Program-made: the position numbers and the translations under genes
Assembly: GCA_030040215.1 (NCBI GenBank)
Contig: JASHUD010000199.1
Location: forward strand, 1 to 17,696
Origin: Methylovirgula sp.
GTDB taxonomy: Bacteria > Pseudomonadota > Alphaproteobacteria > Rhizobiales > Beijerinckiaceae
Reading direction: 5' to 3'
DNA: 17,696 nt
The notes under the pieces: generated by a model
Databases searched by the model: none
What the model saw: the letters and a program-made list of their open reading frames with translations, nothing else
Told to the model about the DNA's origin: nothing
Part shown: positions 1 to 7,456 of the stretch, one piece after another
Position numbering within the stretch: position 1 is the first letter of the stretch
How the letters are laid out: every line of letters begins with the position of its first letter

Positions 1-189
1 CGCGCCGAAGGCATCAGCCTCATGCAGTTCAACGAACAGGCGGGAGGGCAAGTGATCTTCCATCTCCACTTCCACATCCTGCCGCGCTGGGAAGGCGTCG
101 AGCTGCGACCCGCCCACAACGGCCGCATGGAAGATCCCGCCGTGCTCGAAGCCAATCGCGCTAAGATCGTCGCGGCATTGAAGCCGTAA
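1..189 (+). CDS. HIT-family (histidine triad) protein, 3' end only
   Basis: The frame is open from the first base to TAA at 187-189 and gives the last 62 residues. The triad motif reads HLHFHILPR (residues about 21-29 of the fragment), preceded by QVIF, which fits the HIT/HINT nucleotide hydrolase and transferase superfamily. The middle His of the triad normally attacks the alpha-phosphate of a purine nucleotide such as an AMP derivative. The N-terminal half lies outside the window, so length, start and subgroup cannot be judged. The gene converges on clpA, with a strong stem-loop between them. The family is secure; the substrate is not. Confidence 0.88.
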   Translation, partial: RAEGISLMQFNEQAGGQVIFHLHFHILPRWEGVELRPAHNGRMEDPAVLEANRAKIVAALKP

Positions 190-240
190 ACTCGCCATAG
201 CCCTCAGCATGGGGATCCAGCGCACGCCCCTCAAACGCAC

Positions 241-274
241 TTCGGGCTCCGCCGCCATTGCGGCGAAGCCCGAA
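241..274. terminator. Stem-loop between convergent HIT gene and clpA
   Basis: An 8-bp outer stem (241-248 with 267-274), one C/A mismatch, and a 6-bp GC-only inner stem (250-255 with 260-265) close a CATT loop. It lies 51 nt after the HIT stop and 15 nt past the clpA stop, so it could serve both strands. Neither side has a true T-run, so it may act as an mRNA 3'-end stabiliser rather than a textbook intrinsic terminator. Confidence 0.5.
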
Positions 275-289
275 ATCGTAGGTGCGCGC

Positions 290-2821
290 TTAGCCCTGCG
301 ACGGCACGTTGGGAACGATGCCGGATGAATTTTCCGCCTCGTCCGCTTGATCGGTCGCGGCTTCGGCTTCCGCGTCGCCTTCCGGCAGATCCGGACCGAA
401 CTCGCCCTCGCCTTCCTCGTCTTCCTCGCCCTGCAGGCGGCGGGCGCGAGCGCGGCGCACTTCCGGCTCGGCGCGCACGCGTTTCTTGCCGGCCTCGACG
501 ATGTCGCGTTCGAGGCGCGGCAGAACCGGCCCTTCGGGGAAGACGAAGCCGAGCTTCTTGCTGCCGTCTTCTTCCGCAGTGACGACGACGCGCACCGTTC
601 CGCCGTTCTTCAGGCGGCCGAACAGAACTTCATCGGCGAGCGGCGTCTTGATCGTCTGCTGGATGACGCGCGCCATCGGCCGCGCCCCCATCTGCTCGTC
701 GTAACCGTTCTCGACCAGCCAATTGCGCGCCTCGTCGGTGAGTTCGATCGTGACATTGCGGTCGGCGAGCTGCGCATCGAGCTGCATGATGAACTTGTCG
801 ACGACTTTGGCGATGACTTCGGGCGGCAGATGGCCGAAGGCCACGACCGCATCGAGCCGGTTGCGGAACTCCGGCGCAAACATCCGGTTGATCGCCTCGA
901 TGTCGTCGCCCTCGCGGCGCGAGCGGGTAAAGCCGTAGGCCGAGCGCGCCATGTCGGAAGCTCCGGCATTGGTCGTCATGATGAGGATCACGTTGCGGAA
1001 ATCGATCTGCTTGCCGTTGTGATCGGTGAGCTTGCCGTGGTCCATCACCTGCAACAGAATGTTGTAGAGATCGGGATGCGCCTTCTCGACCTCGTCGAGC
1101 AGCAGGACGCTGTGCGGATGCTGGTCGATGGCGTCGGTTAGCAAGCCGCCCTGATCGAACCCGACGTAGCCGGGAGGCGCGCCGATGAGCCGCGACACGG
1201 TGTGGCGCTCCATATATTCCGACATGTCGAAGCGGATCAGCTCGACGCCGAGAGCGACGGCCAGCTGGCGAGCCACCTCGGTCTTGCCGACGCCGGTCGG
1301 GCCGGAGAAGAGATAGCTGCCGATCGGTTTCTCGCCGTCCCGCAGCCCGGCGCGCGCCAGTTTGATCGCCGAAGTGAGCGCCTGAATGGCGCGGTTCTGC
1401 CCATAGACGACCCGCTCCAAAGTCTCGGTGAGATGTTGGAGTACTTCGGTATCGTCCTTCGAGACGCTCTTCGGCGGGATCCGCGCCATGGTCGCGATCG
1501 TCGTTTCGATTTCCTTGATGCCGATCGTCTTCTTGCGCTTGTTCTCCGCCACCAGCATCTGGCTCGCGCCGGTCTCGTCGATCACGTCGATCGCTTTATC
1601 CGGCAGTTTGCGGTCGTGGATGTAACGGGCCGACAGTTCGACCGCGGCCTTTACCGCCTCGCCGGTGTAGCGGACCTTGTGAAACTCCTCGAAATAGGGC
1701 TTCAGCCCTTTCATGATCTCGATTGCGTCCGCGACCGACGGCTCGTTGATGTCGATCTTCTGGAAACGCCTGACGAGCGCCCGGTCCTTCTCGAAATATT
1801 GCCGGTATTCTTTGTACGTGGTCGAGCCGATGCAACGCAGCGTCCCTTGCGCCAGAGCCGGCTTCAAAAGATTCGAAGCGTCCATCGCGCCGCCCGAGGT
1901 CGCCCCTGCCCCGATCACCGTGTGGATCTCGTCGATGAACAGGATCGCTTTCTTGTGGTTTTCGATCTCCTTCATCACCTGTTTCAGGCGCTCTTCGAAA
2001 TCGCCGCGATAGCGCGTGCCGGCCAGCAACGTGCCCATGTCGAGGGCGAAGACCGTCGCGTCGGCGAGCACTTCCGGCACCTCGTTCTTGACGATCTTGC
2101 GCGCCAAGCCCTCGGCGATCGCCGTCTTGCCGACGCCCGGATCGCCGACCATCAGCGGATTGTTCTTGTGGCGGCGGCAGAGCACCTGGATGGTGCGCAG
2201 GACCTCCGCATCGCGGCCGATCAAGGGATCGATGCGGCCGTCGCGCGCCTTCTTGTTGAGGTTGATGCAATAGGCTTCGAGCGCGCCTTCCTTCTTCTTG
2301 GAATCGCCGTCCTTATCCTTGGAGTCGCGCGATTCGTCGTCGTCGACGCCGCGCGCCGTCTTCGAAGTGTCGGAAAGCCCCGGCCGCTTGGCGATGCCGT
2401 GGCTGATGTAGTTCACGGCGTCGTAACGGGTCATGTCCTGCTCTTGCAGGAAATAGGCGGCGTGGCTCTCGCGCTCGGCGAAGATCGCGACGAGCACGTT
2501 GGCGCCGGTCACCTCTTCGCGGCCCGACGACTGGACGTGGATCACGGCGCGCTGAATCACCCGCTGGAATCCGGCCGTCGGCTTGGCATCCTCGCGGCCG
2601 TCGCCGACCAGATTGTCAAGCTCTTGGTCGATGTAATCGCGCAGATTCTTGCGCAAGAGTTCGAGATCGATCGAGCAGGCGCGCAGCACGGCCGCCGAGT
2701 CGCTGTCTTCGGTCAGGCTCAACAGAAGGTGCTCGAGCGTCGCATATTCGTGATGGCGCTCGTTGGCGACGGCAAGGGCGCGATGCAGAGTCTGTTCGAG
2801 ATTACGCGAGAAGGACGGCAT
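290..2821 (-). CDS. clpA: ATP-dependent Clp protease ATP-binding subunit ClpA
   Basis: Class I Clp/Hsp100 unfoldase that threads substrates into ClpP in the cytosol. The order is typical: N-terminal Clp repeat domain (about 1-145), a charged linker (150-178), AAA-1 with Walker A GDPGVGKT (226-233) and Walker B ILFIDE (293-298), and AAA-2 with Walker A GPTGVGKT (507-514) and LLLDE (573-577). At 843 aa it is longer than the 758-aa E. coli protein. The excess is a C-terminal tail (about 762-843), first basic, then acidic (16 Asp/Glu in residues 798-831). The ClpP-contact loop, IGL in E. coli, reads YGF here (629-631). The gene starts 9 nt after the clpS stop with no strong Shine-Dalgarno, so it is probably coupled to clpS. 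Identity is certain; the effect of tail and loop is not known. Confidence 0.98.
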   Translation of the reverse strand: MPSFSRNLEQTLHRALAVANERHHEYATLEHLLLSLTEDSDSAAVLRACSIDLELLRKNLRDYIDQELDNLVGDGREDAKPTAGFQRVIQRAVIHVQSSGREEVTGANVLVAIFAERESHAAYFLQEQDMTRYDAVNYISHGIAKRPGLSDTSKTARGVDDDESRDSKDKDGDSKKKEGALEAYCINLNKKARDGRIDPLIGRDAEVLRTIQVLCRRHKNNPLMVGDPGVGKTAIAEGLARKIVKNEVPEVLADATVFALDMGTLLAGTRYRGDFEERLKQVMKEIENHKKAILFIDEIHTVIGAGATSGGAMDASNLLKPALAQGTLRCIGSTTYKEYRQYFEKDRALVRRFQKIDINEPSVADAIEIMKGLKPYFEEFHKVRYTGEAVKAAVELSARYIHDRKLPDKAIDVIDETGASQMLVAENKRKKTIGIKEIETTIATMARIPPKSVSKDDTEVLQHLTETLERVVYGQNRAIQALTSAIKLARAGLRDGEKPIGSYLFSGPTGVGKTEVARQLAVALGVELIRFDMSEYMERHTVSRLIGAPPGYVGFDQGGLLTDAIDQHPHSVLLLDEVEKAHPDLYNILLQVMDHGKLTDHNGKQIDFRNVILIMTTNAGASDMARSAYGFTRSRREGDDIEAINRMFAPEFRNRLDAVVAFGHLPPEVIAKVVDKFIMQLDAQLADRNVTIELTDEARNWLVENGYDEQMGARPMARVIQQTIKTPLADEVLFGRLKNGGTVRVVVTAEEDGSKKLGFVFPEGPVLPRLERDIVEAGKKRVRAEPEVRRARARRLQGEEDEEGEGEFGPDLPEGDAEAEAATDQADEAENSSGIVPNVPSQG

Positions 2822-2830
2822 GGCGGTGTC

Positions 2831-3178
2831 TCATTTCTTTTCCATGATGCATTGTAGCGGGTGCTGATGCTTCCTGGCATAGTCCATCACTTGGGTGACC
2901 TTCGTCTCGGCAACCTCATAGGTGAATATCCCGCATTCGCCGACGCCATGCTGATGGACATGGAGCATGATCCGCGTCGCCTCTTCCGGCCCTTTGTTGA
3001 AATACTTGCGCAAAACCGTGACCACGAATTCCATGGGCGTGTAATCGTCGTTGAGCAGCAGGACGCGGTACATGCTTGGCCGCCGCGTCTGCGTCTTCGG
3101 CCGCGCGATGACCGCTGTGCCGGTGCCCGATCCGAGATCACCACCTCTTTGCTGATCTTTAGCCGCCCGTAACGGCAT
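2831..3178 (-). CDS. clpS: ATP-dependent Clp protease adaptor ClpS
   Basis: Adaptor that recognises N-degron residues and delivers substrates to the ClpA N-domain. Core features are present: NDDYTPMEF (residues 43-51) gives the Asn-Asp-Asp pocket and the gatekeeper Met, and the pocket His is in LHVHQHG. The conserved FTYEVAETK strand follows. The first 35 residues are a flexible, low-complexity extension, as is usual in ClpS. The frame allows an ATG at 3190, but the ATG at 3178 is preferred: GGAG sits 6 nt upstream of it, while the 3190 start has no visible ribosome site. The gene heads the clpS-clpA operon, the classical order. Length is 115 aa (119 from the upstream start). Confidence 0.96.
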   Translation of the reverse strand: MPLRAAKDQQRGGDLGSGTGTAVIARPKTQTRRPSMYRVLLLNDDYTPMEFVVTVLRKYFNKGPEEATRIMLHVHQHGVGECGIFTYEVAETKVTQVMDYARKHQHPLQCIMEKK

Positions 3179-3558
3179 CCTTGTCTCCATTCACACCGGG
3201 CATGACGCCGGAATCGCGGCCGGCGTTTCGCTCAACTCGGAAATCATAACTCCGGTTCGCCCTTTTCGACTACCGCGATTTCGTCGAGGGGGACGCACTT
3301 TCCCGCGCCCCCTATGCAAGATAGAGACTAGCACGTCCGGATCCAGCCGTGCGGCTTAATGATCTTGGGAAATCGTTGCCGCGTCGGCTCGACTCGGGCA
3401 TTTTTCGCGATCGGAGGTGGATAGACCCGCCAATCCGTGCGGCGTGGCGCAAAAGATAAAGGCCCGACGCGGGGTCGAGCCTTCCTGCCCCAAAGGGGCG
3501 AGCGAAACATCAACGGCGACCCGATTGCGGGAGGGCCCCGGGTTCCGTCTGGCGGTAT
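3179..3558. other. Non-coding gap between clpS and the phasin gene
   Basis: About 380 bases with no convincing gene. A 61-codon frame at 3328-3513 (-) has no recognisable features or ribosome site. On the minus strand a TATGAT box at 3243-3248 could be the -10 of clpS, but its -35 partner 17 nt upstream (AGTCGA, 3266-3271) is poor, so this promoter is only a weak suggestion. The phasin terminator lies at 3451-3481. A small hairpin, GCCCC-AAA-GGGGC (3487-3499), lies between that terminator and the phasin stop. I see no tRNA or riboswitch. Confidence 0.4.
3451..3481 (-). terminator. Rho-independent terminator of the phasin gene
   Basis: Read on the minus strand, GGCUCGAC pairs with GUCGGGCC (3474-3481 with 3461-3468; one G-U pair) around the 5-nt loop 3469-3473, followed by the T-rich tract TTTATCTTTT (3460-3451). 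It lies about 77 nt past the phasin stop and 270 nt before clpS, separating the two units. Confidence 0.8.
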
Positions 3559-3924
3559 TTACTTGGTGCTGGCGACCTTGGCGCTGGTTGCGACAGCCTG
3601 AACCTTGGCGAAGACGCTCTCCACCGGCTTGAAGGCTTCCTTGGCGAGAATCGTATAGAGTTCGCCGAGTTTGGTTGCCTGGGCTACGAACCCCTCATAG
3701 GCCGACTTTGCGTATTCGGATTGGATCTGAATCGCGTTGTCGAGCGACTTGGCACCGAGCAGTTTCTCCAGATAAGCGGAATTGCTCTCGAGCGACTTCT
3801 TCGAATAGTCGGTCGTCTCGGCGGCAATGGTCTGGAAGCCCTTGGCAAGAGAAGCGGCAACCGAACTCGCGGTCTCAAGCTGTTCCTTACCGAATTTCTG
3901 GAATTCCTCAAAATTCGAAGACAT
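3559..3924 (-). CDS. phaP: Phasin family protein (polyhydroxyalkanoate granule-associated)
   Basis: A 121-aa, almost wholly alpha-helical protein without Cys, Trp or membrane segments, matching the small alphaproteobacterial phasins (Phasin_2 type). These coat polyhydroxyalkanoate granules. Markers are the N-terminal FEEFQKFGKEQLE, the central TTDYSKKSLESNSAYLEKLLGAKSLD, and the IQSEYAKSAYEGFVAQATKLGELY helix. The start at 3924 is chosen because AAGGAG lies 6 nt upstream; the longer frame to 3987 would add 21 unlike residues across the ribosome site and leader. The gene is monocistronic, with its own promoter (-10 at 3999-4004) and terminator. The phasin/clpS/clpA neighbourhood is, as I recall, common in Hyphomicrobiales. 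Being a phasin is fairly sure; PHA binding itself is inferred from the family. Confidence 0.92.
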   Translation of the reverse strand: MSSNFEEFQKFGKEQLETASSVAASLAKGFQTIAAETTDYSKKSLESNSAYLEKLLGAKSLDNAIQIQSEYAKSAYEGFVAQATKLGELYTILAKEAFKPVESVFAKVQAVATSAKVASTK

Positions 3925-4308
3925 CGTCAACTCCTTGGGAGGGGATAGGCATCGGTGGCGGGAACCGCACGAAGCGGACCCGCTCACTCACAACCGTCCA
4001 TATAGTGCAATGCACAATTGAGGTCAAGAACATTTTTGCGCCGCAACAAAAAATCCCGTCCTGGCACTTCTCCATCGAGCTGTTCCTATTCCATTAACGC
4101 CCAGGTAACCGGCACGACTTAGCGTTCTTGATCGGACTGTTGGGGCATCGGCAGTGCGGCCTCCGCCTCGCAGTTCAGGAGCGGCGCGCCAGGCCTTCCC
4201 TAGGGCGTATTCTCCAAACGTATGATTTCAGGAGAGTTTTTAGTCGGCGGACCGGGGCGTTCCCACTTGCCGGCGCGTTTAAACGGCAAAGTCAGGGAAA
4301 ACCGCGTC
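3925..4308. other. Divergent intergenic region, phasin and carboxypeptidase
   Basis: About 384 bases between two divergent genes. The phasin half holds its ribosome site, a leader of roughly 65-70 nt, and the promoter with palindrome at 3999-4027. The carboxypeptidase half (about 4030-4308) shows no clear -35/-10 pair. A TTAA-N7-GTAA element at 4094-4108 resembles a CtrA box with one mismatch but is weak evidence. The open frame from 4222 to 4308 is an upstream extension of the carboxypeptidase frame with no ribosome site. Confidence 0.45.
3999..4027 (-). promoter_or_regulatory. Phasin promoter with palindromic operator in the spacer
   Basis: On the minus strand, TTGACC (-35, 4027-4022) is followed after exactly 17 nt by TATATG (-10, 4004-3999). 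Inside the spacer lies a perfect palindrome with one central base, GTGCA-T-TGCAC (4005-4015), containing TGC-N3-GCA. PhaR/AniA regulators of PHA metabolism are described as binding TGC-rich palindromes of the CTGC-N3-GCAG type, so this is a good candidate PhaR operator. Repressor bound here would block RNA polymerase. The promoter is seen in the sequence; the regulator is inferred. Confidence 0.65.
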
Positions 4309-5919
4309 ATGCTGAAGGGTCGCGGGGGAGTTCGCCCCCTGCTCGTAGCGCTCAGTCTGTGCCTTTCGTTCGCCTGGTTCGCTCCTCCGGCCCAAGCCCA
4401 TCATCGCCATCATCATTATTGGGGGTACGCCTACCATCGAGTCCGGCGCCATGCATACCACGCGCGTCAAATGCGCGCCTACCGCGTGGCCCGGACCACA
4501 CCTACCAATTTCGCCGCGATCGTCGTCGACGCCAATTCCGGGCGCGTCCTCTATGCGCGCAACGAGAACGCGTTGCGCCACCCGGCTTCGATCACCAAGG
4601 TAATGACGCTCTATCTGCTCTTCGAGGAGATCGAAAAGGGCCGTCTTCGCCTCGACTCGCGCATACCGATTTCGGCGCATGCCGCGGCGCAAGCGCCGAC
4701 CAAGCTCGGGCTCGATCCCGGCGATACAATCAGCGTCGAGAATGCGATCAAGGCCATCGTCACTTTGTCGGCCAACGACATCGCAGTTGCCGTCGCTGAG
4801 GACATTGGCGGAAACGAAGCGACATTCGCGGCGATGATGACCCGCGAGGCGCATGCGCTCGGCATGTCCCGCACCCATTATGCCAACGCCTCGGGCCTGC
4901 CTAACGACGCGCAGATCACGACGGCGGCCGATCTCGCCCTCCTCGGGCGCGCCATTCAGGAGCGGTTCCCGCGCTATTACCGCTATTTCTCGACCAAGGC
5001 TTTCGTTTACGACGGCGTCGTCCACCGCAACCACAACCATCTGCTCGGCCGAATCGACGGAATGGATGGAATTAAGACAGGCTATACCTACGATTCCGGC
5101 TTCAATCTCCTGAGCTCGGTGAAGCGCGACGGCCATTTCATCATCGCCGTCGTGCTGGGCGGAACGACCGCTGCGAGCCGCGACCGGATCATGGCCGGCC
5201 TGATCGAGTCCGAAATCGACGAAGGTTCGACGCGGCGTACTGCGCCGATGATCGCCGAAGTCGAGAGGGAGAGGCGGCCCGCCGGCGCGGCCGAAAGGCC
5301 GATCGAGCCGGCGCACGGAATATCGTCAGTCCCCGCGCCCGGCCCTCTGCCCGTAGCCTCCATCGAACCAACGCCAATTCCGCGTCCCGCCTTCGTGTCC
5401 AGTACGCCGATGCCGATGCAGCCGATGCAGATCGGACCGACCCGCCGGGTTGCTTACGACGGCTCAACCGAACGGCCGACGACGTCCACCACCACGCCTT
5501 CGATCCTGCGCTGGGAAATTGGCCCTCCCGCCGCGAAGGAAGAAAACGCCGTGAAATTCGTGAACGCCAAAACGACCGAGACGCAAGGCGATCAATCTTC
5601 AGCCAAGGATTCGCAGCCGATAGCAATGACTAAAGAAAGCGCCGACGTCCCGACGGATCGGCCTGATCCGGTACGCAGCGGGTGGATGATCCAAGTCGGA
5701 GCGACGGACGACGCGGCCGCGGCAAGCAAGCTCCTCGCCCGCGCCAAGGCGCGCGGCGCCCACGCGCTTCACGCCGCAGAGCCGTTCACCGAGAAAGTTC
5801 GAAAGGGCGATCAGACGCTTTACCGCGCCCGTTTCGCCGGACTCGACGCCGACGATGCGGAGGCCGCCTGCCGCAGCCTCAAACGATCCGGCTTCGCCTG
5901 TTTCGCGACCAAAAATTAA
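4309..5919 (+). CDS. Exported D-alanyl-D-alanine carboxypeptidase (S11) with SPOR domain
   Basis: A penicillin-binding serine peptidase that trims the terminal D-Ala of peptidoglycan stem peptides in the periplasm. The start at 4309 puts a signal peptide at the N-terminus (basic MLKGRGGVRP, hydrophobic core, APPAQA cut near residue 30); the longer frame from 4222 would bury it. Catalytic motifs are SITK (94-97), SAN (154-156) and KTG (256-258). After the peptidase comes a Pro/Thr-rich linker (about 310-450), then a C-terminal SPOR domain (about 455-536, starting SGWMIQVGA), which binds denuded glycan at the division site. An odd His/Tyr/Arg-rich stretch (31-60) follows the signal peptide. Total 536 aa. 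It is transcribed divergently from the phasin gene. A close neighbour in function is the DacA/DacC/DacF group; the exact paralogue is unclear. Confidence 0.95.
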   Translation: MLKGRGGVRPLLVALSLCLSFAWFAPPAQAHHRHHHYWGYAYHRVRRHAYHARQMRAYRVARTTPTNFAAIVVDANSGRVLYARNENALRHPASITKVMTLYLLFEEIEKGRLRLDSRIPISAHAAAQAPTKLGLDPGDTISVENAIKAIVTLSANDIAVAVAEDIGGNEATFAAMMTREAHALGMSRTHYANASGLPNDAQITTAADLALLGRAIQERFPRYYRYFSTKAFVYDGVVHRNHNHLLGRIDGMDGIKTGYTYDSGFNLLSSVKRDGHFIIAVVLGGTTAASRDRIMAGLIESEIDEGSTRRTAPMIAEVERERRPAGAAERPIEPAHGISSVPAPGPLPVASIEPTPIPRPAFVSSTPMPMQPMQIGPTRRVAYDGSTERPTTSTTTPSILRWEIGPPAAKEENAVKFVNAKTTETQGDQSSAKDSQPIAMTKESADVPTDRPDPVRSGWMIQVGATDDAAAASKLLARAKARGAHALHAAEPFTEKVRKGDQTLYRARFAGLDADDAEAACRSLKRSGFACFATKN

Positions 5920-5980
5920 ACAATTCGAGGCACAATTTAGCCAATTCGGAAACTGACATTTGTCGGCGTAGCGTAGGGAG

Positions 5981-6691
5981 TTAGTGGTGGCGGCGCATCA
6001 GAACGTCCTTGGCTTCGTTCACCCGGGCGGCAAGGTCCGTGGATCCGCCGTGGTCGGGGTGGAGCTTCTTCATCAACGAACGGTGCGAACGTACGACATC
6101 GTCGCGCGAAGCCCCTTTGTGAAGGCCCAAGACCTCATAAGCCTCATCCTCGGACATCACGCCAGGTCGTCGCGGCGCATGGTTCGCTCGCTGGCCCCGC
6201 GCGTCGTCCCCAGCGTCACCTGCCGCACGCCATCCGGGAAACCGGCGGTCAAAATACGCCTCTAGGAGCCGTGCTCCGTCCGGATCGTCGCGCAGACAAA
6301 GCCGGTAAAGCGCTTCGCATTGCGGCCGGCTCATCGCGTCAAGCGATTTGCCCTCGTCGGCGCCGGCGAGAACCACGCCGTGCACCGCGCCGGAGGCGAG
6401 ATCGAGCTCCATTTCGATCATCGCCGAACGCACCCGTGAGCTCGGCCTCGCTGCCCTGCCGAACCAAGCCCCCGCGGAACGGTTGGCGAGAAGCCAAAGG
6501 CCAAAACCGCCGAGCGGGAGCGCCAGATCGATCCTGCCGCGCAACAGAAGAAACGCCGCGAGCAACAGTGCCGCGCCGCCGCCGCTCATCCGCAGAGCTT
6601 GGACGAGCGCCGCGGGATTGGCGCGCGCAAAGCCCCGCAACGCCGAAAGAACGATCCAAAAGACGATAAATCCGGCGAGGATATAGGGCAT
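5981..6691 (-). CDS. Membrane-anchored J-domain (DnaJ-like) protein
   Basis: Likely co-chaperone that stimulates an Hsp70 ATPase at the inner membrane. Two hydrophobic stretches (about 3-18 and 38-68) form the N-terminal membrane part. A middle region (about 88-155) has no motif I recognise, although IEMELDLASGAVHGVVLAG looks conserved. The C-terminal J domain (about 180-236) contains the HPD motif at 211-213 in KKLHPDHGG, ending with NEAKDVLMRR. The short J domain resembles the Pam18/Tim14 style rather than full DnaJ; the Gly/Phe and zinc regions are absent. The ATG overlaps the stop of the VWA gene (TGATG), so translation is probably coupled. There is no good independent ribosome site. It converges on the carboxypeptidase gene 61 nt away, with no clear terminator between. 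Confidence 0.88.
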   Translation of the reverse strand: MPYILAGFIVFWIVLSALRGFARANPAALVQALRMSGGGAALLLAAFLLLRGRIDLALPLGGFGLWLLANRSAGAWFGRAARPSSRVRSAMIEMELDLASGAVHGVVLAGADEGKSLDAMSRPQCEALYRLCLRDDPDGARLLEAYFDRRFPGWRAAGDAGDDARGQRANHAPRRPGVMSEDEAYEVLGLHKGASRDDVVRSHRSLMKKLHPDHGGSTDLAARVNEAKDVLMRRHH

Positions 6692-7389
6692 CAGCGCATC
6701 TGCGACAGCAACAACGAGGCTTCGGGCTCGGGGCGCGCTTCAAGCGCGGCAAGCCCGCCCGCCGCATAGGCGGCCGCCGCCCCGAGCAGCGCTTTCAGCC
6801 GTTGGGCAGCGTTGGAATCGAAGGCGGCATAGGCGCCGCCCGTGAGAAAGGCAACGCGGCGGAAGGCCTCCTCGGCCGCGGGATCGCGGCCCTCCTGGAA
6901 CATAAACGCCTTCACGCCCAAAAGGCCCAGTTCGCCGGCGAGCCGGGCAAGGTCGTCGATTTGTTCTTCCATCGCGTCGCCGATGAAGACCAAGGCGCCG
7001 ATCCGTTCCGCCTTCGTCGCGTCGCGAACATGGCGCAGAACTTTGCCGATCTGGGTGCGCCCGGCGCGCACCGAGATCTCCGTCATGCAAGCCGCGAGTC
7101 CTTCGCCGCGGTTGAGAAAGGGCGAAGCCCGGCATTCGGAAAAGCCGCGGTAATAGACGAGCTGCACGGCGAGGCCGCCGAGATTCGCCGCGGCGGCGAA
7201 CATCTCGGCCTGAAGCGATTGGGCGAGGTCCCAGGTCGGTTGCCGGCTCATCGTCGCGTCGAGCGCGAAAACGAGGCGGCCGCCCGCGCGCTGCGCCGGC
7301 AGATTTGCGGCGGCGGCAAGAAAGCGGTCGATTTCCGTCTTTGCGCTCGCGCCCGCCGCGAGTTCGGATTTCTTCTCTCCCCTACCCAC
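6691..7389 (-). CDS. VWA-domain protein
   Basis: A 232-aa soluble protein with a single von Willebrand A fold. The metal-binding (MIDAS) residues are visible: D-x-T-x-S at 44-48 (FALDATMSRQ), a Thr near 112 (GRTQIGKVLRH), and an Asp at 138 in FIGDAMEEQ. No signal peptide or membrane segment is present, so it is probably cytosolic. It begins with GTG at 7389, supported by AAGGA 7 nt upstream. Its stop overlaps the start of the membrane J-protein, suggesting the two act together, perhaps with a client that the VWA domain binds. The partner and biochemical role are unknown; similar VWA proteins often work with MoxR-type ATPases, but none is in this window. Confidence 0.85.
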   Translation of the reverse strand: MGRGEKKSELAAGASAKTEIDRFLAAAANLPAQRAGGRLVFALDATMSRQPTWDLAQSLQAEMFAAAANLGGLAVQLVYYRGFSECRASPFLNRGEGLAACMTEISVRAGRTQIGKVLRHVRDATKAERIGALVFIGDAMEEQIDDLARLAGELGLLGVKAFMFQEGRDPAAEEAFRRVAFLTGGAYAAFDSNAAQRLKALLGAAAAYAAGGLAALEARPEPEASLLLSQMR

Positions 7390-7456
7390 GCTGCTTTCCT
7401 TGCCGACGAATTTCCCGAGCCGCCAACTCCGGCCCCGCCTGGCGGCAGCCGGCCCG

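Noticed and set aside
1202..2857. 551-codon open frame on the plus strand opposite clpA
   Set aside because: It mirrors the clpA reading frame in GC-rich codons, has no recognisable domain or ribosome site, and clpA on the other strand is certain.
3328..3513. 61-codon minus-strand frame in the clpS-phasin gap
   Set aside because: It contains the phasin terminator, has no ribosome site, and resembles no known protein.
4094..4108. TTAA-N7-GTAA, resembling a CtrA box upstream of the carboxypeptidase
   Set aside because: One mismatch. By rough base composition about one such near-match is expected by chance in a window this size, and no -10/-35 is placed beside it.
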